A stretch of DNA of 8,971 nucleotides from an uncultured Eubacteriales bacterium (GCA_934444485.1 CAKSCN010000101.1:1-8971), one strand, 5' to 3'; positions 1 to 6,500 are shown, counted from the first letter of the stretch. Made by a program: numbers and translations. Notes: generated by a model from the sequence alone, not told the origin.

Positions 1-101
1 GAAATGACTGTACCATGTGTGATTATAGCATTTTTTGCATACCATTTCAAGGGGTTGGAAGTATATTTTTTATTTTTTTAATACACTTTTTCGTATTTTA
101 T
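1..101. other. AT-rich gene-free left edge
   Basis: No credible coding region was seen on either strand. The stretch is rich in T on the plus strand, with T runs around 64-80 and 87-91, and contains short inverted repeats (GAAATG at 1-6 with CATTTC at 43-48). Another AT-rich hairpin, CGTATTT (92-98) with AAATACG (105-111), overlaps the spoVG terminator candidate. Any gene to the left lies outside the window. Confidence 0.5.
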
Positions 102-136
102 AAGAAATACGCCCCGCAGAAAAGCCGCAGAGCGCA
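102..136 (-). terminator. Probable intrinsic terminator of spoVG
   Basis: Read on the minus strand just past the spoVG stop, GCGCTCTGCGG (136-126) pairs with CTGCGGGGCGT (119-109) around a CTTTTT loop. This gives 11 consecutive pairs, four of them G-U wobbles, and the tail ATTTCTTAT is U-rich. Because of the wobbles the structure forms only in the minus-strand RNA, which fits spoVG termination. The tail is weaker than a classic U run. Confidence 0.5.
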
Positions 137-144
137 CATGATGC

Positions 145-426
145 TTATTGATTGCCGTTTTCCCCGCCGTTCTCCGAGGGTTTTCGGTACTCCTCGAAGA
201 TTGCTCTTTCAAGCTCTCCCCGAAGTGCGGCGTTTGTCGGGTGGACGATGTCCTTAAATCTCCCGTCGCCGGTTTTTCTTGCCGGCATCACGACTATTTC
301 ACGGTCGTCGGTCTTGATTATCTTTATATCGTGAAGTGCAAGGCAGTCATCGAAAGTGACCGACACAATGGCACGCAGAGGTTCGGTGTCAAAGCGTTTT
401 CTTATTTTTACGTCTGTTATTGTCAT
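145..426 (-). CDS. spoVG: SpoVG family regulator
   Basis: This 93-residue protein matches the SpoVG family in length and in its conserved core. It has the N-terminal beta strand starting MTITDVKIRK, the RAIVSVTFDD strand (18-27), the ALHDIKII strand (30-37), the hallmark MPARKTGDGRFKDIVHP segment (47-63), and the helix around ALRGELERAIFEEY (67-80) that carries the family's conserved Arg. The C-terminal tail is polar and Asn/Gly/Glu-rich. SpoVG proteins are small DNA- and RNA-binding regulators, first described in B. subtilis sporulation and septation and later linked to capsule, virulence and cell-envelope gene expression in Staphylococcus and Listeria. The ATG at 426 has GGAG at 437-434 with 7 nt spacing. 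The gene is divergent from murC. Its 5' leader can fold over its own ribosome binding site (see separate entry). Presence alone does not prove that the organism sporulates. Confidence 0.93.
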   Translation of the reverse strand: MTITDVKIRKRFDTEPLRAIVSVTFDDCLALHDIKIIKTDDREIVVMPARKTGDGRFKDIVHPTNAALRGELERAIFEEYRKPSENGGENGNQ

Positions 427-428
427 AT

Positions 429-459
429 ATACTCTCCGTTTGTCTTTGTTTGAGAGTAT
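429..459 (-). promoter_or_regulatory. Hairpin overlapping the spoVG ribosome binding site
   Basis: A perfect 8-bp inverted repeat, ATACTCTC (459-452 on the minus strand) and GAGAGTAT (436-429), encloses a 15-nt A-rich loop in the spoVG leader. The 3' arm includes most of the Shine-Dalgarno GGAG (437-434), so the folded form would hide the ribosome binding site. On the plus strand the same repeat is followed by TTTTTT and could also act as a weak antisense-direction terminator. Confidence 0.45.
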
Positions 460-478
460 TTTTTGCGGATTTGCGAAT

Positions 479-509
479 AATATACCGTGTTAATGCGGTA
501 TTTTGTCAG
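479..509 (-). promoter_or_regulatory. Possible spoVG promoter with overlapping palindrome
   Basis: On the minus strand CTGACA (509-504) and TATATT (484-479) resemble -35 and -10 boxes, but they are 19 bp apart, which is longer than ideal. An inverted repeat ATACCG (482-487) / CGGTAT (496-501) with 8 nt between its arms overlaps the -10 box and could be an operator. No sigma-H type promoter was recognised. No convincing murC promoter was found in the same gap. Confidence 0.3.
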
Positions 510-572
510 GAACTCCGACGGCGGCGGACGGCGAAAGCAAACCTCAGATTTACGGAAGGAATGACCACATAA

Positions 573-1964
573 ATGATTAACAACAAAAACCGCTCCCTTT
601 CTCTCGGCGATATAAAAAGCGCATATCTTCTCGGTATAGGCGGCGTGAGTATGTCGAGCCTTGCGATGATTTTGAAGTCGCACGGTGCGGATGTTTCCGG
701 TTACGACATGAACGACAGTGAAACCGTAAAGAAGCTTCGTGCAAAAGGAGTGGGCGTTGACACCGTCTACCGCAACGGTGCTCTCTCGGACGTTGACACG
801 CTTGTTTTCTCTGCGGCGATAAAGGCGGACAATCCGTACATGGTCGAAGCCGCCGAAAAGGGACTGCGCATTCTCACGAGAGCAGAGCTTCTCGGGCTTG
901 TCACGGCGCATTTTCCCCATGCAATAGGCGTTGCCGGCACTCACGGAAAATCGACGACAACCGGAATGCTTGCACAGATATGCGTGTACGAGGACAGCGA
1001 AACTGCGGTTCTCTCGGGTGCGTCTCTCCCCTTTCTCGGCGGACTTTACAAGGCAGGAAACGGAGAGAGAGTAGTATTCGAGGCGTGCGAGTACAAGAAT
1101 TCGTACCACGCCATGTTTCCGACAATCAAGGTTGTACTCAACTGTGAGCATGATCACGTTGACTTCTTCCCCACCCTTGACGATGTTGTCGAGTCGTTCC
1201 GCAAGTACATCGACACGGCAAGATTCCCCGGTGCGGAAAACAAGGCTGTTGTGTGTCTCGACTGCAAGAACTCCGTAAAAGCCGCCGAAAACACAAGCGC
1301 CGAAGTGTACTTTTACTCCGTAAAGGACAAAACCGGCTTTTACGCCGAAAACATCGACCTTTCGGACGGCTTCGGCAGGTTTGATGCGGTGCTTTACGAC
1401 GGAAGCCGCATAGACGGAATTAAGCTCTCCGTACCGGGAATGCACAATGTCAGCAATGCGGTTGCGGCGTGTGCGGCGGCTTACCTCACGGGAGTTTCAA
1501 GAGAAAACATAAAGAAAGGTCTGTGTGAGTTCGGCGGTGTGTCAAGACGCTTTGAAAAGCTCGGCGAATATGACGGTGCGGTTTTGGTTGACGACTATGC
1601 ACACCATCCGGACGAAATACGTGCGACGCTCACTGCGGCAAAAAAGCTCCCCTACAGCCGCATAATCTGCGTATTCCAGCCGCACACTTATACAAGGACC
1701 GCAGCCCTCCTCGATGATTTTGCGTCGGCTCTGTCTCTTGCTGACGAGGTGTACGTTGCCGACATTTACGCCGCACGTGAAATAAACGAAAGCGGAGTGT
1801 CGTCTGCGGACATAGCAAAGAGAATGAAAAACTGCACATACATACCGTCTTTTGGCGGTATCGCCGAACGTCTGAAGGGCGAAATAAAGAGCGGAGATCT
1901 TGTGATAACAATGGGTGCCGGGGAGGCATACAAGGTTGCGAAAATGCTTCTCAATAACAAGTGA
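573..1964 (+). CDS. murC: UDP-N-acetylmuramate--L-alanine ligase MurC
   Basis: MurC is the cytoplasmic Mur ligase that joins L-alanine to UDP-MurNAc using ATP, the first step in building the peptidoglycan stem peptide. At 463 residues the length is typical. The N-terminal Rossmann-like substrate domain carries GIGGVSMSSLA (21-31). The central ATPase domain carries the P-loop GTHGKSTT (122-129), the EACEY motif (170-174) in place of the EADES-type motif of many MurCs, and NCEHDHVDFF (190-199). The C-terminal domain carries DDYAHHPDEI (340-349) and FQPHTYTRT (368-376). These are MurC motifs rather than MurD, MurE or MurF ones. EACEY is, from memory, common in clostridial MurC. The ATG at 573 is the first possible start because an in-frame TAA sits immediately upstream. 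The purine-rich GGAAGGA (554-560) lies 12 nt away, a long spacing. The TM1266-like gene follows after 32 bp, so the two are probably cotranscribed. Confidence 0.96.
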   Translation: MINNKNRSLSLGDIKSAYLLGIGGVSMSSLAMILKSHGADVSGYDMNDSETVKKLRAKGVGVDTVYRNGALSDVDTLVFSAAIKADNPYMVEAAEKGLRILTRAELLGLVTAHFPHAIGVAGTHGKSTTTGMLAQICVYEDSETAVLSGASLPFLGGLYKAGNGERVVFEACEYKNSYHAMFPTIKVVLNCEHDHVDFFPTLDDVVESFRKYIDTARFPGAENKAVVCLDCKNSVKAAENTSAEVYFYSVKDKTGFYAENIDLSDGFGRFDAVLYDGSRIDGIKLSVPGMHNVSNAVAACAAAYLTGVSRENIKKGLCEFGGVSRRFEKLGEYDGAVLVDDYAHHPDEIRATLTAAKKLPYSRIICVFQPHTYTRTAALLDDFASALSLADEVYVADIYAAREINESGVSSADIAKRMKNCTYIPSFGGIAERLKGEIKSGDLVITMGAGEAYKVAKMLLNNK

Positions 1965-1996
1965 CGTACAACATAACGGAAAGGAACGGTAAAAAC

Positions 1997-2260
1997 ATGG
2001 CAGAAGAAAAGGCAAACGAAACAAGAGTTGCGATAATCGGAATAATAGTTGAGAACGGAAACGCCGTACAGCCCATGAACGAGCTGCTTCACGCATACGG
2101 TGACAGCATAATCGGCAGAATGGGTATCCCCCACCGTGAGCGTGGAATAAGCATAATAAGCATCGCCATAGAATCGTCGGCAGAAACGATAAACGCCCTC
2201 ACGGGAAAACTCGGACGCATTGACGGCATCAGCGCAAAGGCAACGTTCTCAAAGGTATAA
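1997..2260 (+). CDS. TM1266-family iron-only hydrogenase system putative regulator
   Basis: This 87-residue protein matches the TM1266 family of small, ACT/NikR-C-like ferredoxin-fold proteins. Recognisable pieces are the first strand RVAIIGIIVEN (10-20), the helix with MNELLHAYGDSIIGRMGIPHR (28-47), the strand ISIISIAIES (51-60), and the family-typical helix INALTGKLGRIDGI (65-78). The family was named for its frequent location beside maturation genes (hydE, hydF, hydG) of [FeFe]-hydrogenases. Its biochemical role is not established, and ligand sensing is an inference from the fold. The ATG at 1997 is preferred over the in-frame GTG at 1961, which overlaps the murC stop, because AAAGGA lies 11 nt upstream of it and family members begin close to the first strand. 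No hydrogenase gene is present in the window. The gene sits directly behind murC and before a strong terminator. Confidence 0.87.
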   Translation: MAEEKANETRVAIIGIIVENGNAVQPMNELLHAYGDSIIGRMGIPHRERGISIISIAIESSAETINALTGKLGRIDGISAKATFSKV

Positions 2261-2284
2261 ATTCGCAAAAGCACAAATAAAGCG

Positions 2285-2327
2285 ACTCCGCAAAGCCTAT
2301 CGTTTTTCGATGCTCTGCGGAGTTTTT
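2285..2327 (+). terminator. Intrinsic terminator of the murC operon
   Basis: ACTCCGCA (2285-2292) pairs with TGCGGAGT (2316-2323). The stem continues through an AGC/GCT block and an inner ATCG/CGAT pair around a TTTTT loop, and is followed by a five-T run (2323-2327). It lies 25 bp after the TM1266-like stop codon, as expected for the end of the two-gene unit. Confidence 0.85.
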
Positions 2328-2385
2328 CGTATATAAGAGTGAAGTGTACGAAAGCAGAGTTTCGTTAGAGTGGAGAGTGACGTTG

Positions 2386-2406
2386 AAAAACGGCTTTGCC
2401 GTTTTT
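2386..2406. terminator. Bidirectional terminator-like hairpin
   Basis: AAAAACGGC (2386-2394) and GCCGTTTTT (2398-2406) form a perfect 9-bp stem with a TTT loop. The outer pairs are A-T on both sides, so a U run is present whichever strand is transcribed. It could back up termination of the convergent murC and exporter operons. Confidence 0.55.
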
Positions 2407-2490
2407 CTTCATTAAATTGCATGGTGAAGATTTTGAGCTTTGCGGTAACAAGTATATGCTTTGGGAAAAGAGGCGGCTGATGTCTCCGGC

Positions 2491-2518
2491 GATTGACAAT
2501 TGATGATTGACAATTGAT
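2491..2518. repeat. Perfect tandem duplication of a 14-bp unit
   Basis: GATTGACAATTGAT occurs twice with no gap (2491-2504 and 2505-2518), and a partial third unit begins at 2519. The unit contains the palindrome CAATTG. Two copies are far too few for a CRISPR array, and there is no spacer. Confidence 0.9.
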
Positions 2519-2524
2519 TGAAAT

Positions 2525-2549
2525 AAAAAAGAGCGAGCTTCACTCCCTC
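2525..2549 (-). terminator. Probable terminator of the ABC exporter operon
   Basis: On the minus strand GAGGGAG (2549-2543) pairs with CTCGCTC (2537-2531) at six of seven positions around a TGAAG loop, and is followed directly by TTTTTT (2530-2525) and TATTT. This is the first intrinsic terminator with a U run after the exporter stop codon, 165 bp downstream. Confidence 0.7.
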
Positions 2550-2566
2550 TTCCGCCGCAGGCGGAA
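2550..2566. repeat. GC-rich hairpin abutting the terminator
   Basis: TTCCGCC (2550-2556) and GGCGGAA (2560-2566) form a perfect 7-bp stem with a GCA loop. It directly adjoins the exporter terminator and would lie in the exporter 3' untranslated region. It has no U run of its own. Confidence 0.7.
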
Positions 2567-2620
2567 TACAATTCAAAATCTGTTTTAATCGTCAATTCAC
2601 TTGCCGGTTAAAACACCTGT

Positions 2621-2663
2621 AGATTCGCAAAAGCGTAAGCTTTTGGCGCGAGCGAACGAATCT
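2621..2663. repeat. Compound inverted repeat
   Basis: Outer arms AGATTCG (2621-2627) and CGAATCT (2657-2663) enclose inner arms CAAAAGC (2628-2634) and GCTTTTG (2639-2645) with a GTAA loop, leaving an 11-nt bulge (2646-2656). All arms are perfect matches. It has no T run on either side, so it is not an ordinary terminator. Confidence 0.7.
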
Positions 2664-2675
2664 GTGGGGGGATAG

Positions 2676-2707
2676 CATAAGGGGGTGAGCAGTGCTCCCC
2701 CCTTATG
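2676..2707. repeat. Long near-perfect palindrome at the exporter 3' end
   Basis: CATAAGGGGG (2676-2685) pairs with CCCCCTTATG (2698-2707). After a one-base bulge, GAGC (2687-2690) pairs with GCTC (2694-2697), leaving a 3-nt loop. That gives 14 pairs ending 6 bp from the exporter stop codon. The absence of a U run argues against intrinsic termination. It may protect the mRNA 3' end or be part of a repeat element. Confidence 0.7.
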
Positions 2708-2713
2708 AACAAT

Positions 2714-4633
2714 TTATTCGAGTTCAAACGCTCCCGTATACAGCCTGTAGTACTGACCCTTTTCGGCAATCAGCTTTTCGTGACTTCCCCTCTCAATTAT
2801 TCTGCCGTGGTCGAGAACCATTATAACGTCGGAATTTTTGACAGTCGAAAGTCTGTGCGCTATTACGAAAACCGTTCTTCCCTTCATGAGTGCGTCCATG
2901 CCTCTCTGTACTATCGCCTCGGTTCTTGTGTCTATAGAGGAGGTCGCCTCGTCGAGAATCATTACAGGCGGATCCGCAACTGCGGCACGGCTTATTGCAA
3001 GGAGCTGTCTCTGACCCTGCGAAAGGTTGCTTCCGTTCTCGGTGAGCATTGTTTCGTAGCCGTCCGGCAAACGTGTGATGAAGTCGTCCGCTCCGGCAAG
3101 CTTTGCTGCTTTTATGCAGTCCTCGTCGGTTGCGTCAAGCTTTCCGTAACGGATATTGTCCATTACAGTACCAGTGAAAAGGTTGGTGTCCTGAAGCACA
3201 ATACCGAGCGAACGCCTGAGGGAAGCTTTCGATATCTTTCCGATGTTTATTCCGTCGTAACGGATTTTTCCGTCGGCGATCTCGTAAAAACGGTTGAGAA
3301 GGTTTGTGATGGTGGTCTTTCCGGCGCCCGTCGCACCGACAAACGCAACCTTCTGTCCCGGCTCCGCAAACAGCGTTATGTCGTGAAGCACAGGCTTTCC
3401 CTCTTCGTAGCAGAAGTCAACGTCCTCAAGACGCACGTCTCCGCGAAGCTCGGTATATGTCACGCTTCCGTCTGCGGAGTGAGGATGCTTCCACGCCCAC
3501 ATACCTGTTCTCTCGGTGCTTTCGGTTATCTTTCCGTTTTCGATTTTTGCGTTTACGAGAGTTACGTATCCATCGTCGCTTTCCGGCTCTTCGTCGAGAA
3601 GCTCAAATATTCTCTGCGCACCGGCAAGTCCCATTACAACCGAGTTTATCTGGTGCGACACCTGACCGATGTTTCCGGCAAACTGCTTTGTCATATTGAG
3701 GAACGGCACAACGACGCTTATTCCTATCGCAAAGCCCGAGAAGCTTACGTTGGGTACGTTTCCGAGAATGAGAAGTCCTCCGGCGAACGCAACTATAACG
3801 TACATGATGTTGCCCATATTGTTGAGTATCGGACCCAGCATATTTGCGTAGATATTCGCCTTTTCGGATTCACGGAAAAGCTCGTCGTTTATCTTGTCGA
3901 AGTCTCTGCGGCAGGCGTCCTCATGGCAGAAGGTTTTGACGACTTTCTGTCCGTTGATAATTTCCTCGATATAGCCCTCCTCCTTGCCTATAGCCTGCTG
4001 CTGACGGAAGAAGTGCCTTGCCGAGCCGCCGCCGACGTGCTTTGTGACAACAAGCATAAATCCGACTCCGAGAAGCACTACAAGTGTCATCCAAAGGCAG
4101 AAATAGAGCATAACGCACAAGAGCGTCACTACCGTGATTCCCGAAATGAGAAGCTGAGGCACACTCTGGGACACAAGCTGACGGAGTGTATCTATATCGT
4201 TGGTATAGCGGCTCATTATGTCGCCGTGATTGTTTGTGTCAAAATACTTTACGGGAAGAGTCTCCATGCGTCCGAACATTTTCTCACGGAACTTTTTGAG
4301 CGATCCCTGCGTAATTACCGCCATGAGCTGGTTAAAAGTAATTGATGCCGCAAGGGAGATGACGTAAAGCACGCAGAGAAGCATAACGGCAGACGCCACC
4401 GATGCGGCAATGCTTTCCCAGTCTCCCGTTGTCACCGCACTTTCTATAAGAGCGATAACCTTCTGCATAAACAGCGACGGCAGTGCGCCGACAACGGCGC
4501 TTATGACGATACAGACAAGCGTTATCGGAAGCATGACGGGGTAAAACTCAAACAGCGTTTTAATCAGGCGTCCGGTTGTACCTTTATTTATCTTCGGCTT
4601 TCCGCCTTTCGTTTCAGTTCTGCTCATCGTCAT
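2714..4633 (-). CDS. Heterodimeric ABC exporter half-transporter, subunit with the complete Walker B/switch residues
   Basis: This is a fused membrane and ATPase half-transporter of the multidrug/lipid exporter class (TM288/BmrD/YfiC-like). From the ATG at 4633 it has 639 residues: a cytosolic N-terminus, about six membrane helices (roughly 32-51, 79-99, 159-179, 181-199, 271-291 and 297-314), and a nucleotide-binding domain from about 400. Walker A is GATGAGKT (433-440), the Q-loop Gln is 481, and Walker B VMILD is followed by catalytic Glu 562 and switch His 593. The signature is LSQGQ (537-541) rather than LSGGQ. A roughly 45-residue linker with MWAWKHP (378-384) separates the membrane and ATPase parts, as is usual in this subfamily. 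An in-frame GTG at 4636 and an ATG at 4627 are alternative starts; AAGG at 4643-4640 favours 4633. It overlaps the upstream partner gene by 20 bp, which implies translational coupling. The substrate cannot be told from the sequence. Confidence 0.94.
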   Translation of the reverse strand: MTMSRTETKGGKPKINKGTTGRLIKTLFEFYPVMLPITLVCIVISAVVGALPSLFMQKVIALIESAVTTGDWESIAASVASAVMLLCVLYVISLAASITFNQLMAVITQGSLKKFREKMFGRMETLPVKYFDTNNHGDIMSRYTNDIDTLRQLVSQSVPQLLISGITVVTLLCVMLYFCLWMTLVVLLGVGFMLVVTKHVGGGSARHFFRQQQAIGKEEGYIEEIINGQKVVKTFCHEDACRRDFDKINDELFRESEKANIYANMLGPILNNMGNIMYVIVAFAGGLLILGNVPNVSFSGFAIGISVVVPFLNMTKQFAGNIGQVSHQINSVVMGLAGAQRIFELLDEEPESDDGYVTLVNAKIENGKITESTERTGMWAWKHPHSADGSVTYTELRGDVRLEDVDFCYEEGKPVLHDITLFAEPGQKVAFVGATGAGKTTITNLLNRFYEIADGKIRYDGINIGKISKASLRRSLGIVLQDTNLFTGTVMDNIRYGKLDATDEDCIKAAKLAGADDFITRLPDGYETMLTENGSNLSQGQRQLLAISRAAVADPPVMILDEATSSIDTRTEAIVQRGMDALMKGRTVFVIAHRLSTVKNSDVIMVLDHGRIIERGSHEKLIAEKGQYYRLYTGAFELE

Positions 4634-6368
4634 CACCTGCCTTGTTCTGGGATGTGTAGATTTCGCGGTAAATCTCGTTCGACTTCATAAGCTCATCATG
4701 CGTGCCGACGGCGTTTATTTCACCGGACTCCATTACGACTATTCTGTCCGCATCCATGACCGAAGAGGTGCGCTGTGCGATGATTATCTTCGTGGTTTCG
4801 GGAATATACTCCTTCATGGCACGGCGGATAAGTGCGTCGGTTTTGGTGTCAACGGCGCTTGTGGAGTCGTCGAGGATGAGTATCTTCGGTTTCTTGAGAA
4901 GCGCACGGGCAATACAAAGACGCTGTTTCTGTCCGCCGGAGACGTTTGCTCCGCCCTGCTCGATGTATGTGTCGTAGCCGTTCGGGAAAGACGAAACGAA
5001 CTCATCCGCCTGTGCGAGTTTGCAGGCGTGTACAAGCTCTTCGTCCGATGCGTCGGGGTCGCCCCATCTGAGGTTTTCCTTTATCGTACCCGAAAAAAGG
5101 ACGTTCTTCTGAAGCACCATTGCAACGCCGTTTCGGAGAGTGTCGAGATCGTAATCCCTCACGTTGATGCCGCCGACCTTTATGTCTCCCTCAGTGACGT
5201 CGTAGAGTCTTGAAATAAGCTGAACGAGAGTCGATTTTGACGAACCCGTACCGCCTATTATACCTATTGTCTCTCCTGATTTTATGTGAAGGTCGATATT
5301 TTTCAGTGCGTATCTCTCCGCCTTTGAGGAATACTTGAAGCTTACGCCGTCAAAGTCTACCGAACCGTCGGGAACGGCGTACACTGGCGACGGAGGATTT
5401 GAGAGCGTACTCTTCTCGTCAAGCACCTCTGCGATACGCACGCAGGATTCTGCGGAAAGAGTTATCATGACGAATATCATTGAGACCATCATGAGGCTGT
5501 TCAATATCATAAAGCCGTATGTAAGTATAGCCGAAAGCTGGCCGACGTCGAGAGATGCTCCCGATGTGGTTACAATAAGCTTTGAGCCGACCGTAAGCAC
5601 AAACACCATGACGGCGTACAGGCAGAACTGCATTACCGGACCGTTGAAGGCGAGTATACGCTCAGCCTTAGTGAAGTCACGGCAGACATCATCTGCGGCA
5701 CGATCGAACTTTTCTCTCTCAAAGTCCTCTCTGACATACGATTTTACGACTCTTATGCCCTTAATGTTCTCCTGTATTGAGCTGTTGAGCGCATCGTATT
5801 TCTTGAAAACCTTTCTGAAAAGCGGCATTGTGCTCTTTATTACAATCGCAAGTGCGATACCGAGAATCGGAACGACTCCGACAAAGATAATTGCCATTTT
5901 GCCGCCCATTACGAACGCCATGACAAAGGCAAAAACGAACATCAGGGGGCATCTTACCGCCGTCCTTATTATCATCATGTACGCCATCTGCACGTTGGCA
6001 ACGTCCGTGGTGAGTCTTGTCACGAGCGACGAAGTCGAGAACTTATCGATATTTTCAAACGAAAAACTCTGAACGCTGTCGAACATATCGTGGCGGAGGT
6101 TTTTAGCAAGTCCGCACGACGCCGTTGAGCAGGTTTTTCCGGCCGCCGCACCGAACGCAAGCGACAAAAGTGCGAGGACTGTCAGCATGAGTCCCGTCGA
6201 GACGAGTGTGCCGATGTCGCAGCCGTCCTGTATTGCGTTTACGAGATCCGCCACGATAAACGGAATTATGCATTCCAGCACGACCTCGAACACAATGAGA
6301 AACGGCGTTATCAGCGAGACTCTTTTGTACTCACGGATACATCCGGCAAGCTTTTTTACAATGTGCAT
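4614..6368 (-). CDS. Heterodimeric ABC exporter half-transporter, subunit with the degenerate ATP site
   Basis: This is the partner half-transporter (TM287/BmrC/YfiB-like), 584 residues: about six membrane helices (roughly 15-40, 58-77, 133-155, 158-178, 245-265 and 280-303) and a nucleotide-binding domain from about 335. Walker A reads GGTGSSKS (372-379), with Ser where Gly usually precedes the Lys. The Q-loop Gln is 420 and the signature VSGGQ (476-480) is canonical. Walker B ILILD is followed by Asp 501 instead of the catalytic Glu, and the switch residue is Gln 532 instead of His. These changes are the mirror image of its partner, so the dimer should have one catalytic site (partner Walker motifs plus this signature) and one non-hydrolysing site. 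The C-terminus is acidic (DDDEQN). The ATG at 6368 has AAAGGA upstream with about 11 nt spacing. It is the first exporter gene and is preceded by a probable leader ORF. Confidence 0.94.
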   Translation of the reverse strand: MHIVKKLAGCIREYKRVSLITPFLIVFEVVLECIIPFIVADLVNAIQDGCDIGTLVSTGLMLTVLALLSLAFGAAAGKTCSTASCGLAKNLRHDMFDSVQSFSFENIDKFSTSSLVTRLTTDVANVQMAYMMIIRTAVRCPLMFVFAFVMAFVMGGKMAIIFVGVVPILGIALAIVIKSTMPLFRKVFKKYDALNSSIQENIKGIRVVKSYVREDFEREKFDRAADDVCRDFTKAERILAFNGPVMQFCLYAVMVFVLTVGSKLIVTTSGASLDVGQLSAILTYGFMILNSLMMVSMIFVMITLSAESCVRIAEVLDEKSTLSNPPSPVYAVPDGSVDFDGVSFKYSSKAERYALKNIDLHIKSGETIGIIGGTGSSKSTLVQLISRLYDVTEGDIKVGGINVRDYDLDTLRNGVAMVLQKNVLFSGTIKENLRWGDPDASDEELVHACKLAQADEFVSSFPNGYDTYIEQGGANVSGGQKQRLCIARALLKKPKILILDDSTSAVDTKTDALIRRAMKEYIPETTKIIIAQRTSSVMDADRIVVMESGEINAVGTHDELMKSNEIYREIYTSQNKAGDDDEQN

Positions 6369-6424
6369 CTTTCAACACTTCCTTTCCGTTGGTTTACGCT
6401 TCAAATCGTTTGACCGATAAACTG

Positions 6425-6489
6425 TTGCCCAAAGGGCAAAAAGAGCACGCTGTGAAAACCTCACTCGGAGACTTCCTTGCGTGCAACTC
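6425..6489 (-). promoter_or_regulatory. Candidate attenuator before the ABC exporter genes
   Basis: On the minus strand GCACGC (6484-6479) pairs with GCGTGC (6450-6445), enclosing an inner GTGA/TCAC hairpin, and is followed by TCTTTTT (6444-6438), a terminator-like layout. A second hairpin, TTGCCC (6439-6434) with GGGCAA (6430-6425), shares bases with that T run. GTTGC (6487-6483) could instead pair with GCAAC (6428-6424), which would break the terminator stem. Together these are the parts expected of a transcription attenuator between a leader ORF and the exporter. Pairings were found by eye and energies are unknown. Confidence 0.4.
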
Positions 6490-6500
6490 GTGACAGTATA

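Larger units (their letters stand above)
2328..2713. other. Gene-free intergenic region rich in inverted repeats
   Basis: This 386-bp stretch lies between the convergent murC and exporter operons. No coding sequence with a ribosome binding site or a recognisable protein was seen in it. It holds at least five stem-loops and a 14-bp tandem duplication, listed separately. The clustering of short palindromes and AATTG-type motifs suggests interspersed repetitive DNA rather than a simple double terminator, but this is an inference from one copy. Confidence 0.6.

Noticed and set aside
561..572. Three-codon ORF just before murC as a regulatory uORF.
   Set aside because: The purine-rich ribosome binding sequence runs straight into its ATG with no spacing, so initiation there is unlikely. 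It is kept only as an oddity of the murC start.
423..1445. A 340-codon minus-strand open frame opposite murC.
   Set aside because: It is antisense to the well-supported murC and its translation is unlike any family. Its 3' end also merely touches the spoVG start.
2491..2520. Possible CRISPR-like repeat.
   Set aside because: The two 14-bp units abut with no spacer, and no cas gene is present.
2705..4345. A 546-codon plus-strand open frame opposite the second exporter gene.
   Set aside because: It lies wholly antisense to a clear ABC transporter gene, begins without a ribosome binding site inside a palindrome, and its translation is Cys/Arg/Val/Tyr-rich with no recognisable domain. Such frames arise from the codon bias of the real gene.
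6425..6439. TTGCCC/GGGCAA hairpin as an independent terminator.
   Set aside because: Neither strand has a U run after this hairpin. It is kept only as a part of the attenuator candidate.
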